A stretch of 58,548 bases of DNA, from assembly GCF_030362935.1 (NCBI RefSeq), contig NZ_JAUCDY010000016.1:1-58548 (forward strand), read 5' to 3'. This DNA is from Thiopseudomonas acetoxidans. GTDB lineage: Bacteria > Pseudomonadota > Gammaproteobacteria > Pseudomonadales > Pseudomonadaceae. Below the pieces are notes generated by a model. The model worked only from the letters and a program-made list of their open reading frames with translations. It ran no database searches and had not been told where the DNA came from. A program made the position numbers and the translations under genes. Below, in pieces: positions 42,989 to 50,931 of the stretch. Position 1 is the stretch's first letter. Every line of letters starts with the position of its first letter.

Positions 42989-43130
42989 ATGCTGAAACGA
43001 TCCATCCGGCTCAAGTACTGACGACGAGAGGTTGGCGGTTTTACCGCTGTTACTCCTCGGCGACATGCCTTGGGAAGTAGGCGAACCAAAGTGGGGAAAC
43101 GGATTAAGCGTTCTATTTCACCCCTTTTTT
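42989..43130 (+). promoter_or_regulatory. Structured speC leader with terminator-like hairpin
   Basis: A 10-codon frame MLKRSIRLKY starts at 42989. It is followed by a hairpin containing GCGGT/ACCGC inside GAGG/CCTC, a GCCT/AGGC hairpin, and then GGGGAAACG...CGTT...CCCC with six Ts at 43125-43130. The last resembles an intrinsic terminator before the speC start at 43197. Together they suggest attenuation, perhaps responding to polyamines or ornithine; this is inference. Confidence 0.4.
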
Positions 43131-43196
43131 CGACTTACAAAACAGACGTTCCATGTGGCCACAGCTACATCTGGCGTTCTGTTCGGAGGAATTGCT

Positions 43197-44360
43197 ATGT
43201 CCATTCGTGTGGAAGACTACTTCGCACCCGCAACTTTTGCGAAAATCAAAGCCTTTGCTGATCAGCAAGAAACCCCTTTTGTCGTGCTCGACCTAGATAC
43301 CATCGGCCGTGCTTATGATGAGCTGGAAGGCAATTTTCCTTACGCCAAGATTTACTATGCGGTAAAGGCGAACCCGGCGGTAGAAATTACTAAGCTGTTA
43401 AATGACAAAGGTGCAAACTTTGATATTGCCTCGATCTATGAGCTGGATAAGGTATTGGCCTGTGGTGTAAAGCCTGAGCAAGTCAGTTACGGCAACACCA
43501 TCAAAAAAGCTCGCGATGTGCGCTATTTTTATGAGCAGGGCGTGCGTATGTTCGCTACCGACTCAGCGCAAGATTTGCGCAATATTGCCAAAGCCGCGCC
43601 GGGCTCAAAAGTCTATGTACGTATTCTGACCGAAGGCTCTAGCTCTGCGGACTGGCCTTTGTCACGCAAGTTTGGCTGTCAGCCGGATATGGCGATGGAC
43701 TTGTTAGTGCTGGCGCGTGAGCTGGGTTTGGTTCCCTACGGCATTTCTTTCCACGTGGGTTCGCAGCAGCGAGAAATCGGCGTTTGGGATGCAGCCATCG
43801 GCAAGGTCAAACATATCTTTACCCGCTTGAAAGCTGAAGACGGTATTGAGTTGCAGATGATTAATCTGGGCGGTGGTTTTCCAGCCAATTATCTGACCAA
43901 AACCAACCCGTTGACCGCTTACGCGGAAGAAATCACCCGTTTTTTACAGGAAGACTTTGGCGACAATATGCCGGAGATCATTCTTGAGCCAGGCCGTTCG
44001 TTGGTGGCCAATGCCGGCGTTTTGGTCAGTGAGGTGGTGTTGGTATCGCGCAAATCCCGTATGGCGATTGAGCGCTGGGTGTTTACCGACGTGGGTAAGT
44101 TTTCTGGCCTGATTGAAACCATGGATGAGTCCATTAAGTTTCCGATTTGGACCGAAAAACAAGGCGAGCTGGAAGATGTGATAATTGCTGGGCCGACCTG
44201 CGACAGCGCGGACATCATGTATGAAAACTACAAATACGGTTTGCCGCTTAACCTAGCCAGCGGTGATCGGCTGTACTGGTTGTCTACCGGTGCGTACACC
44301 ACCAGTTATAGCTCAGTTGAGTTCAACGGCTTTCCGCCGTTAAAACAGTTCTGCATTTAA
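43197..44360 (+). CDS. speC: Ornithine decarboxylase, alanine racemase-fold type
   Basis: PLP enzyme of 387 residues that makes putrescine from ornithine. The PLP lysine is K57 in YAVKANP; SFHVGSQQ, the glycine loop LGGGFP, EPGRSLVA and the cross-subunit catalytic cysteine in GPTCDSAD are present. Length and sequence match the Pseudomonas SpeC of this fold rather than the larger aspartate aminotransferase-fold enzyme of E. coli. The ATG at 43197 follows CGGAGGA; an in-frame upstream extension is read-through of the leader. SpeD, at 48926, uses its product for spermidine. Confidence 0.94.
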   Translation: MSIRVEDYFAPATFAKIKAFADQQETPFVVLDLDTIGRAYDELEGNFPYAKIYYAVKANPAVEITKLLNDKGANFDIASIYELDKVLACGVKPEQVSYGNTIKKARDVRYFYEQGVRMFATDSAQDLRNIAKAAPGSKVYVRILTEGSSSADWPLSRKFGCQPDMAMDLLVLARELGLVPYGISFHVGSQQREIGVWDAAIGKVKHIFTRLKAEDGIELQMINLGGGFPANYLTKTNPLTAYAEEITRFLQEDFGDNMPEIILEPGRSLVANAGVLVSEVVLVSRKSRMAIERWVFTDVGKFSGLIETMDESIKFPIWTEKQGELEDVIIAGPTCDSADIMYENYKYGLPLNLASGDRLYWLSTGAYTTSYSSVEFNGFPPLKQFCI

Positions 44361-44374
44361 TCTAAGCACCACGC

Positions 44375-44406
44375 CAGCAACCTTCTATGCAACAAGAAGG
44401 TTGCTG
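44375..44406. terminator. Strong hairpin after speC
   Basis: CAGCAACCTTCT pairs perfectly with AGAAGGTTGCTG over 12 bases around ATGCAACA. The following sequence lacks a T-run, so termination efficiency is uncertain. It sits between convergent speC and the SIMPL-domain gene. Confidence 0.55.
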
Positions 44407-44415
44407 CTTGGCTTC

Positions 44416-45123
44416 TTAATGGATCACTTCGATCATCCCGTCAGCGATCATTTTCAACTCGCTGGTGCCTGCTTCAATCTCTGGCGTGCTGTAGGACTCA
44501 TCGGCTTGCGCTTTCATCACCATCGCCGAACGGTACGTGGGTGGTTGATAGCCGCCTTGGCTATTTAAATTAAGATTCACTAATTTGTAATCTTTACCGC
44601 CTAGCGCCGCGCTGGTGAGTTTGGCGCGGGCGGAAAAGGCATCAATGGCTTCACTGAGCAGCTGGTTTTCATGCTCAACCCGTGTTGCGCTGGCAATAGC
44701 AAAGCGCATACTGGCCATATTTAAATCCCGTAGCAGCTGTCCTGTCAATGTGGACAGTTGTGCAAAATCAGTGCTTTCTAGGCGCAGTTCAGCGCGTTCG
44801 CGCCAAGCAATGATTTTCTGTGATTTGTCCTGATGCACCGGTTGACTATGCCGGCTTCCCAAGGAGATTTTTACCTGACTAGCTTGTTTGCTACGGGCGA
44901 TCGCTTGATTGAGCTTTTGCGTAATCTGTTCTGCCAAGCGCGCTGCATCGCTGTCCTGCTCTTCGGTATATAGCACAACCTGCATTAAATCATGCGGCAC
45001 TTCAACACTGGCTTCCGCGCGCAGAGAAACTTGGTTGTAATGGGTTTGTGCCAATGCTGTATTGGCGGTCAATGCTAAGGTGAAGCAGGTCGCGAGATTG
45101 AAAATGGTTTTTGGTTGATACAT
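44416..45123 (-). CDS. SIMPL-domain (DUF541) periplasmic protein
   Basis: Protein of 235 residues with a signal peptide (IFNLATCFTLALTANTALAQ) and a SIMPL/DUF541 domain: VSLRAEASVEVPHDLMQVVLYTEEQDSDAARLAEQI, WRERAELRLESTDF and the C-terminal ELKMIADGMIEV. E. coli YggE of this family reduces oxidative stress by an unknown mechanism. The gene is monocistronic and divergent from roxS. Confidence 0.88.
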   Translation of the reverse strand: MYQPKTIFNLATCFTLALTANTALAQTHYNQVSLRAEASVEVPHDLMQVVLYTEEQDSDAARLAEQITQKLNQAIARSKQASQVKISLGSRHSQPVHQDKSQKIIAWRERAELRLESTDFAQLSTLTGQLLRDLNMASMRFAIASATRVEHENQLLSEAIDAFSARAKLTSAALGGKDYKLVNLNLNSQGGYQPPTYRSAMVMKAQADESYSTPEIEAGTSELKMIADGMIEVIH

Positions 45124-45281
45124 AACTGGCTCTCTATTTAGTTTTTCAATATGAGGCGGTTTTGCTGAATAGGTTCCTCAGAACTGAGACTAAGAGTCGC
45201 AGTTGCTGCAGCACCTATGTTTAGCAAGGTAACCTCTTATACACTAGGAGTGCTAATGTTTTTAATATCCGAAGGACTGCT

Positions 45282-46553
45282 ATGCTAACACCTAGCCATT
45301 TGCTTTCAGCGAGTAAACAAAACCTGTGGCGGTTAGTATTAATTCGACTTGTGGTGTTCTGTTCGCAAGCAGGGACTTTAGGTTTTGTTTATCTAAATGA
45401 TTGGTTTGCGCTGGCATGGACACAGTTGGTGATGCTGTTGTCATTGTCAGTCGCGGTGAATGTGCTGACAGTGCTCAGACTGCGCGGCACTTGGCCGGTA
45501 ACCGAATTGGAATTTGCAATTCAGTTGGCGTTTGATCTGCTTATTCATAGCGGACTGTTGTATTACACAGGCGGTTCGACCAACCCCTTTGTTGCCTATT
45601 ATTTGGTGCCACTGACGATTGCCGCGGCTACTTTGCCTTGGTTTTATTCGGCTTTTTTGAGTGGCTTGGCGCTGACAGGTTATACAGCGCTGCTTATTTG
45701 GTATCGACCGCTGCATATTGTCGGCGAGCAGATTAATGAGCTGTTAATCAGTTTGCACTTGTTTGGCATGTGGGCCAATTTTGCGTTATCCGCTGCATTT
45801 ATAACCTTTTTTGTGACTAAGATGGCAGCCGCAGTGCGTGAGCAAGAAGAGTTTCGTGCGGCAAGACGCGAAGAGGGTATGCGCGATCAGCAACTGCTTG
45901 CGGTAGCTACTCAGGCGGCTGGAGCCGCGCACGAATTAGGTACACCACTATCAACAATGAGTGTACTGTTAACCGAATTACGCCAAGAACATAAGCATGA
46001 ACCTAGCTTGCAAGAAGATATTGCCCTATTACAAGAGCAGGTTTTGCTCTGTAAAGAAACCCTGCAAAATTTAGTGCGCGCCGCTGAAGCAGATCGGCGT
46101 TTTGCTGTAGAAGAGCAGACGGTAGTGCACTGGTTTGAAAAAGCCTTAAACCGCTGGCATCTGATGCGGCCTGAAGCTAACTATACCTATAGCTATGAAG
46201 GTGTAGGCGCTGTGCCTAAGGTAATGCCGCCTGCTGATCTAACCCAAGCGCTATTAAATTTGCTCAATAACGCCGCCGATGCTTGCCCGGAAAACCTATC
46301 TATTCGTTTAACTTGGGATAGGCAATGGATTCATTTAACCATTCGCGATTATGGCGATGGCGTGCCCTTAGAAATTGCTGAGCAGCTAGGCAAGCCTTTT
46401 ATTACCACTAAGGGTAAAGGTTTGGGCTTAGGCTTGTTTTTGAGTCAAGCCAGCGTTAATCGCGCCGGCGGCACGGTTAAGTTATACAACCAAGAAGGCG
46501 GCGGCACCTTGACTGAGCTGTGTTTACCGCGCTTGCAGACAGATTTGTTTTAA
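45282..46553 (+). CDS. roxS: Redox sensor histidine kinase RoxS (RegB/PrrB family)
   Basis: Kinase of 423 residues with about six membrane helices, including the RegB quinone-sensing heptapeptide GGSTNPF at 97-103. The H-box is AAHELGTPLS with His217, the redox-type cysteine is C257 in LLQEQVLLCKETL, and LLNLLNNAADA, IRDYGDGV and KGLGLGLFLS make up the ATP site. In P. aeruginosa RoxSR controls the cyanide-insensitive oxidase and other respiratory genes. GAAGGA precedes the ATG. Pairs with roxR 13 nt downstream. Confidence 0.94.
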   Translation: MLTPSHLLSASKQNLWRLVLIRLVVFCSQAGTLGFVYLNDWFALAWTQLVMLLSLSVAVNVLTVLRLRGTWPVTELEFAIQLAFDLLIHSGLLYYTGGSTNPFVAYYLVPLTIAAATLPWFYSAFLSGLALTGYTALLIWYRPLHIVGEQINELLISLHLFGMWANFALSAAFITFFVTKMAAAVREQEEFRAARREEGMRDQQLLAVATQAAGAAHELGTPLSTMSVLLTELRQEHKHEPSLQEDIALLQEQVLLCKETLQNLVRAAEADRRFAVEEQTVVHWFEKALNRWHLMRPEANYTYSYEGVGAVPKVMPPADLTQALLNLLNNAADACPENLSIRLTWDRQWIHLTIRDYGDGVPLEIAEQLGKPFITTKGKGLGLGLFLSQASVNRAGGTVKLYNQEGGGTLTELCLPRLQTDLF

Positions 46554-46566
46554 TTAGGAGTGAGTT

Positions 46567-47127
46567 ATGAGTGAAGAAATACTCTTTGATGGTGATGAAC
46601 ATCCGCATTTGCTATTAGTGGATGATGATCCCACCTTTACGCGCGTGATGGCGCGTGCGATGACCAGGCGTGGATTACGTGTTTCAATCGCTAGCTCTGC
46701 AGACGAGGGTTTGATGTTGGCGAAGCAGGATTCGCCGGAATATGCGGTGTTGGATCTAAAAATGGAAGGCGACTCGGGGTTGGTGTTGCTGCCCAAACTA
46801 TTGGAGTTAGACCCGGAAATGAAGGTGCTGATTTTGACGGGTTATTCCAGTATTGCTACTGCGGTTGAAGCCATTAAGCGAGGTGCGCAAAATTATATGT
46901 GCAAACCAGCGGATGCAGATGATGTGTTAGTAGCTTTGCTGTCTGATCGCGCAGAAATAGAAAATCTGGTGCCTGAAAACCCTATTTCTGTGGACCGTTT
47001 GCAGTGGGAGCACATTCAGCGGGTGTTAAATGAAAATGACGGTAACATTTCTGCTACGGCGCGTGCGTTAGGTATGCACAGACGAACATTGCAGCGCAAA
47101 TTACAAAAACGTCCCGTTAAGCGCTAG
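46567..47127 (+). CDS. roxR: Response regulator RoxR (RegA/PrrA family)
   Basis: Regulator of 186 residues. The receiver has the acidic pair in LLLVDDDPTF, the phosphoacceptor D63 in AVLDLKMEGDSG and the lysine in CKPADADD. The C-terminal Fis-type helix-turn-helix is GNISATARALGMHRRTLQRKLQK, nearly invariant in RegA proteins. TTAGGAGTGAG provides a strong ribosome binding site, and a bidirectional terminator follows. Confidence 0.95.
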   Translation: MSEEILFDGDEHPHLLLVDDDPTFTRVMARAMTRRGLRVSIASSADEGLMLAKQDSPEYAVLDLKMEGDSGLVLLPKLLELDPEMKVLILTGYSSIATAVEAIKRGAQNYMCKPADADDVLVALLSDRAEIENLVPENPISVDRLQWEHIQRVLNENDGNISATARALGMHRRTLQRKLQKRPVKR

Positions 47128-47131
47128 CAAT

Positions 47132-47163
47132 AAAAAAGGCATAGCGAAAACTATGCCTTTTTT
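47132..47163. terminator. Bidirectional terminator between roxR and vfr
   Basis: AAAAAAGGCATAG pairs with CTATGCCTTTTTT around CGAAAA, a perfect 13-pair stem with T-tracts for both converging genes. Confidence 0.93.
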
Positions 47164-47176
47164 GTATGCGGTTGGC

Positions 47177-47821
47177 TTAGCGAGTGCCGAAAACCACCAT
47201 GGTTTTTCCGCGTACATGAACGAGTTCTTGCTCTTCAAGGTTTTTAAGTACACGGCCAACCATCTCTCTTGAGCAACCGACAATACGGCCAATTTCTTGG
47301 CGTGTGATTTTAATTTGCATGCCGTCAGGGTGGGTCATGGCATCAGGCTGTTTGCATAAGTCTAATAGTGTACGAGCGACACGCCCAGTCACATCAAGGA
47401 AGGCTAGGTCACCGACTTTACGTGTGGTGTTGCGCAAGCGCTCAGCCATTTGCTGGCCCAAGGTGTAAAGAATTTCAGGATCTTGTGCAGCGATTTCCTT
47501 GAATTTGGTATAGCTGATTTCTGCAACTTCGCACTCGGTGCGTGCGCGCACCCAAGCGCTGCGTAATAGCTCAACGTTATTGGGATTAAAGACGCCCAGC
47601 TCACCAAAAAAATCGCCTTGGTTTAAGTAGGCGATAATCATCTCTTTGCCTTCGTCATCCTCAATTAGGATCGTAACAGAACCTTGCACAATAAAAAAAA
47701 GTGACTCACTGCGGTCACCGGCATAAATTATTGTGCTTTTGTTGGCAAAGCGTCTGCGGTGGCAATGGGCAAGAATCTTTTCGATATTTTTAATTTTTGG
47801 TGGAAGATTGATAGCGACCAT
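47177..47821 (-). CDS. vfr: cAMP-responsive regulator Vfr (CRP family)
   Basis: Transcription factor of 214 residues, the exact Vfr length. The cAMP pocket contains GDFFGELGVF followed by the RSAWVRARTECEVAEI stretch, and the DNA-binding helix is TRQEIGRIVGCSREMVGRVLK. The N-terminus HCHRRRFANKSTIIYAGD matches Vfr of P. aeruginosa closely. Start at the ATG at 47821, behind GAGG. Its ligand could come from the CHASE2 cyclase at 25505-27424. The same neighbours as in P. aeruginosa (osmC, speD, coq7) follow. Confidence 0.96.
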   Translation of the reverse strand: MVAINLPPKIKNIEKILAHCHRRRFANKSTIIYAGDRSESLFFIVQGSVTILIEDDEGKEMIIAYLNQGDFFGELGVFNPNNVELLRSAWVRARTECEVAEISYTKFKEIAAQDPEILYTLGQQMAERLRNTTRKVGDLAFLDVTGRVARTLLDLCKQPDAMTHPDGMQIKITRQEIGRIVGCSREMVGRVLKNLEEQELVHVRGKTMVVFGTR

Positions 47822-48127
47822 GCAAAACCTCAATGAATGTAGCCAAGCAAGGAATTGCTTTTGGCAGGCAATAACTTAAGTTTGGGAAATTGGTAGACCA
47901 TGCTCCGAAGTACTACGTCTTTACTTGGACTAAAATCTAGTCAAGATTCAAATATTACATTTACTTTAACTAAACGAATCTGACATACAAATAGGGCTTT
48001 CGTCAAGAAAATGTATTTTTAAAATAGAGTTATGTGAATTGCTGTTAAGACTCTAAGCTAGACTAAAGCAATATACTTAGTATTGCTGTAGGGCAATTAA
48101 ATGCGATTCTAAGTTGTTTTTAGATTT
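47822..48127. other. vfr upstream region
   Basis: AT-rich sequence without a supported gene. It should contain the vfr promoter, but no clear promoter hexamers and no symmetric CRP site could be assigned. Confidence 0.5.
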
Positions 48128-48270
48128 AGGAAGCCTCTGAATAACTACCTGCGTAGCTACCACTGCGTTAAAAACGTACTCAAAATGCTCATTTACTCGG
48201 TGTAAACTGCGCTTTTTCGCACGTTTTTGCCTTGTGTTAGCGTCCTCGGTAACGTTATTCAGAGGTTCCT
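48128..48270. mobile_element. MITE-like palindromic element upstream of osmC
   Basis: A 143-bp element with terminal inverted repeats AGGAAgCCTCTGAATAAC (48128-48145) and GTTATTCAGAGGTTCCT (48254-48270), differing by one base. Inside are further complementary segments (AAAAACGT near 48170 and ACGTTTTT near 48221). It encodes no protein. No second copy was noticed in this window. It ends 16 nt before the osmC start, so it may shape that gene's leader. Confidence 0.6.
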
Positions 48271-48286
48271 TAGGGAGAATTAAATA

Positions 48287-48709
48287 ATGCAGGCACGAGT
48301 TAAGTGGGTAGAGGATACGATTTTTATGGCTGAGTCAGGTTCTGGTCATCTGGTGATTATGGATGGCCCTCCAGAAGCAGGCGGCAAAAACCTCGCGGCC
48401 CGACCTATGGAAATGCTGTTAATGGGACTTGGCGGTTGCAGCAGCTTTGATGTGGTGAGTATTCTGCGCAAGTCACGCCAAGATGTGCGTGGCTGTGAGC
48501 TAGAAATTAAAGCTAAGCGTACTGATACAGAGCCCAAGGTGTTTACTGAAATTGACTTGCACTTCGTGGTCACCGGTAGCCAGTTAAAAGAAACTGCGGT
48601 AAAGCGTGCGGTAGAACTGTCGGCAGAAAAATACTGTTCCGCGTCCATTATGCTAGGGCGTGCGGGTGTAGTAATTAGCCACAGTTTTAGCATTGTTGAG
48701 CAGGGTTAA
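48287..48709 (+). CDS. OsmC-family protein
   Basis: Protein of 140 residues of the OsmC/YhfA type with the two conserved cysteines C51 (MGLGGCSSFDVV) and C117 (AEKYCSASIML). Full OsmC enzymes reduce organic hydroperoxides; this one is close to the short YhfA-like group, whose substrate is unclear. It lies between vfr and speD as in P. aeruginosa. GGGAGAA precedes the ATG and a MITE-like repeat lies just upstream. Confidence 0.9.
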   Translation: MQARVKWVEDTIFMAESGSGHLVIMDGPPEAGGKNLAARPMEMLLMGLGGCSSFDVVSILRKSRQDVRGCELEIKAKRTDTEPKVFTEIDLHFVVTGSQLKETAVKRAVELSAEKYCSASIMLGRAGVVISHSFSIVEQG

Positions 48710-48766
48710 CGGTATAAGCCGGTGCATTGAAAATATAGGTAGCGCTAAAACAATATGCTTTGCATA

Positions 48767-48874
48767 ATGGCGCGCCTTTTTATAGCACCAATCCCGGTGC
48801 GACAACCAGAATCGCAATTGCGAAGAGGTGAAAACCGCCCTACGCAACTGCTGCCAATACAGTGCAGCAATTGA
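48767..48874 (+). promoter_or_regulatory. Possible upstream reading frame in the speD leader
   Basis: A 35-codon frame (MARLFIAPIPVRQ...) ends 51 nt before the speD start. The leader also has repeated GCACC/GGTGC and GCAATT-type complementary segments. Upstream frames controlling polyamine genes are known elsewhere, but no ribosome binding site is evident here, so this is tentative. Confidence 0.2.
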
Positions 48875-48925
48875 CAGGCATGCAGAAATAATGCGGCTTT
48901 GCCGTACCACCAAGAGGGTCTAGCT

Positions 48926-49729
48926 TTGACCAATAAACTTAAGTTACACGGGTTTAATAACCTGACCAATACGCTGAGCTTTAACATCTACGATATTAGC
49001 TATGCGCGTACTCCCGCCGATCAGCAAGCCTATGTGGCCTATATCGATGAAGAGTATGATGCCGAACGCCTGACGCAAATTTTGACTGATGTGGTCGAGA
49101 TTATTGGCGCGAATATTTTAAACATTGCTCGTCAAGACTATGACCCTCAGGGTGCGAGTGTGACCATCCTAATTTCTGAGGAGCCTGTTGTTCCTACAGA
49201 AAGCCAGATGGCTGAGTCGCCTGGCCCGCTGCCGGAAACAATTTTGGCACACTTGGATAAAAGCCATATCACCGTGCATACCTATCCTGAAATTCACCCG
49301 ATTGACGGTATTGCCACGTTCCGCGTGGATATTGATGTCTCAACTTGCGGCGTCATTTCGCCCTTGAAGGCGTTGAACTACCTCATCCACCAGTTTGATT
49401 CAGACATTGTCACCATCGATTACCGCGTGCGTGGTTTTACCCGCGATGTGGAAGGGCGCAAGCACTTTATTGATCACGAGATTAACTCGATCCAGAACTA
49501 TTTGTCAGAAGACACGCGCGCCAACTATCAAATGACAGATGTGAACGTGTACCAAGAAAATATGTTCCACACCAAAATGCTGTTGAAGGACTTTGAGCTG
49601 GATAACTATTTGTTTGGTGAGGCGTCGGAGAATCTTTCTTATGAGCAGCGGCGCGATGTGGAAGAACGCCTGCGCCATGAAATGCTCGAGATTTTCTATG
49701 GCCGCAATATGCCTAAGCTGAATCGTTAA
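48926..49729 (+). CDS. speD: S-adenosylmethionine decarboxylase proenzyme
   Basis: Protein of 267 residues that supplies decarboxylated SAM for spermidine synthesis. Like the E. coli type, it self-cleaves before a serine (here Ser113 in LDKSHITVHTYPE) to create the pyruvoyl cofactor. The catalytic cysteine is in DVSTCGVISP. A TTG start at 48926 is chosen: it gives MTNKLKLHGFNNLT, the family N-terminus, and GAGGG lies 8 nt upstream. No ATG fits. Together with speC it makes a polyamine pathway in this window. Confidence 0.94.
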   Translation: MTNKLKLHGFNNLTNTLSFNIYDISYARTPADQQAYVAYIDEEYDAERLTQILTDVVEIIGANILNIARQDYDPQGASVTILISEEPVVPTESQMAESPGPLPETILAHLDKSHITVHTYPEIHPIDGIATFRVDIDVSTCGVISPLKALNYLIHQFDSDIVTIDYRVRGFTRDVEGRKHFIDHEINSIQNYLSEDTRANYQMTDVNVYQENMFHTKMLLKDFELDNYLFGEASENLSYEQRRDVEERLRHEMLEIFYGRNMPKLNR

Positions 49730-49757
49730 ATTTTCAGTGTTTTGTTAAGTAACAAAG

Positions 49758-49810
49758 AAGCTGCCTATATTCGCACGCTCTGTATTGGTGCAGAGTTAGG
49801 CAGCTTTTTT
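49758..49810. terminator. Terminator between speD and coq7
   Basis: AAGCTGCCTA (49758-49767) pairs with TAGGCAGCTT (49797-49806), and the right arm runs on into a T6 tract. The convergent genes may share it. Confidence 0.8.
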
Positions 49811-49821
49811 GTGGCGCTGTA

Positions 49822-50472
49822 TTAGATACGGTACGTAGAGGCGGTCATCAGCTTAGCTAGCAAACTCATGCCTGCTTTAACTGGTGTCGGGAAGCGATAA
49901 CCACCGGCAGCAATGGCATTGGTTGAGTGCTCCTCTTCATCAATACGCATTTGTTGCAAAATTGCGCGGCTTTTACCGTCGGTCATGGGAATTTGACCGA
50001 GATGATCGTCCAGATGCTTGCATACTTGATCTTCGGTTGCAGCAACAAAACCTAGACTGATCTTATCGCTAATAGCTCCAGCGCCCGCACCTATGGCAAA
50101 GGATAAACCATAGAAGATTGGGTTGAGCACGCTGGTATGACTGTCCAGTTGTTTAAGGCGCTCTTCACACCAAACCAAGTGGTCAATTTCTTCGGCAGCC
50201 GCCTGTTCCATCGCTTCACGTATTTCTTCGCGGCGCGCGGTCAGTGCTTGGCCTTGGTAAAGTGCTTGCGCGCATACTTCACCAGTATGATTAACCCGCA
50301 TTAAGCCTGCGATGTGCTTTTTGTCTGCAGCATCAAGGCTGGTATCCTCGCTATGTGCTAGGGCAGGTGAGGGGCGCGCTGGTTGGCAACTGGAAGGAAT
50401 TAGCGTGCGTAGTAAGGCATCGGCTTGTTGCGTTAAGCGATCGGCCAGAGAGTAGTGACGCTGTGTAGACAT
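49822..50472 (-). CDS. coq7: Demethoxyubiquinol hydroxylase Coq7
   Basis: Di-iron monooxygenase of 216 residues for a late hydroxylation in ubiquinone synthesis. Iron ligands are visible as MRVNHTGEVCAQALYQGQ, EEIDHLVWCEERL, and DEEEHSTNA near the C-terminus. This enzyme replaces UbiF in Pseudomonas. It is cotranscribed after the HIT gene with 31 nt between. Confidence 0.95.
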   Translation of the reverse strand: MSTQRHYSLADRLTQQADALLRTLIPSSCQPARPSPALAHSEDTSLDAADKKHIAGLMRVNHTGEVCAQALYQGQALTARREEIREAMEQAAAEEIDHLVWCEERLKQLDSHTSVLNPIFYGLSFAIGAGAGAISDKISLGFVAATEDQVCKHLDDHLGQIPMTDGKSRAILQQMRIDEEEHSTNAIAAGGYRFPTPVKAGMSLLAKLMTASTYRI

Positions 50473-50503
50473 AACTTAAAACCTTTTGTGTTGAAAATGC
50501 TAT

Positions 50504-50842
50504 TTAGCCGGGCGGCCAAGTCAACTGACGCTGACCCAGTACATGCATGTGTATATGATAAACAGTTTGCCCGCCAAGCTCGTTACAATTCATCGTTACT
50601 CGGTAACCTTGCTCGCAGCCTAGTTCGTTGGCTAAACGCTGTGCCGTGTATAAAATATGCCCAGCCAGCTCACGATCAGCTTCAGTTAAATCGTTTAAGG
50701 TGCTGATGTGTTTTTTGGGGATAACTAAAAAATGTACCGGAGCTTGCGGCGCGATATCATGAAAAGCTACAACGAGTTCGTCCTCATAAATTTTCTTGGC
50801 TGGAATTTCACCGGCGGTAATTTTACAAAATAAACAATCCAT
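50504..50842 (-). CDS. HIT-family nucleotide-binding protein (HinT-like)
   Basis: Protein of 112 residues beginning DCLFCKITAGEIPAKKIYED with the catalytic histidine triad HIHMHVLG near the C-terminus. HinT proteins hydrolyse adenosine phosphoramidates and aminoacyl-adenylates. The ATG at 50842 follows AGGGG by 7 nt and gives the length of the Pseudomonas protein. Confidence 0.94.
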   Translation of the reverse strand: MDCLFCKITAGEIPAKKIYEDELVVAFHDIAPQAPVHFLVIPKKHISTLNDLTEADRELAGHILYTAQRLANELGCEQGYRVTMNCNELGGQTVYHIHMHVLGQRQLTWPPG

Positions 50843-50931
50843 CAATTTACCCCTGTCCAAATAAAATACCCAATGAGTTTAACTACCTATGGCCGTTTGA
50901 GCCAGACAGTTTAGTTAAAAGGATGTTAGCA

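Larger units (their letters stand above)
42741..43196. other. Intergenic region between peroxiredoxin gene and speC
   Basis: About 450 bases without a supported gene. The left half holds an inverted repeat likely serving the peroxiredoxin promoter. The right half is the speC leader with hairpins and a terminator-like structure. A minus-strand frame at 42868-43089 was considered and left out. Confidence 0.6.

Noticed and set aside
42868..43089. Minus-strand frame of 73 codons opposite the speC leader
   Set aside because: It overlaps the hairpin-rich leader in antisense and has no convincing start or recognisable domain, although its composition is not clearly random.
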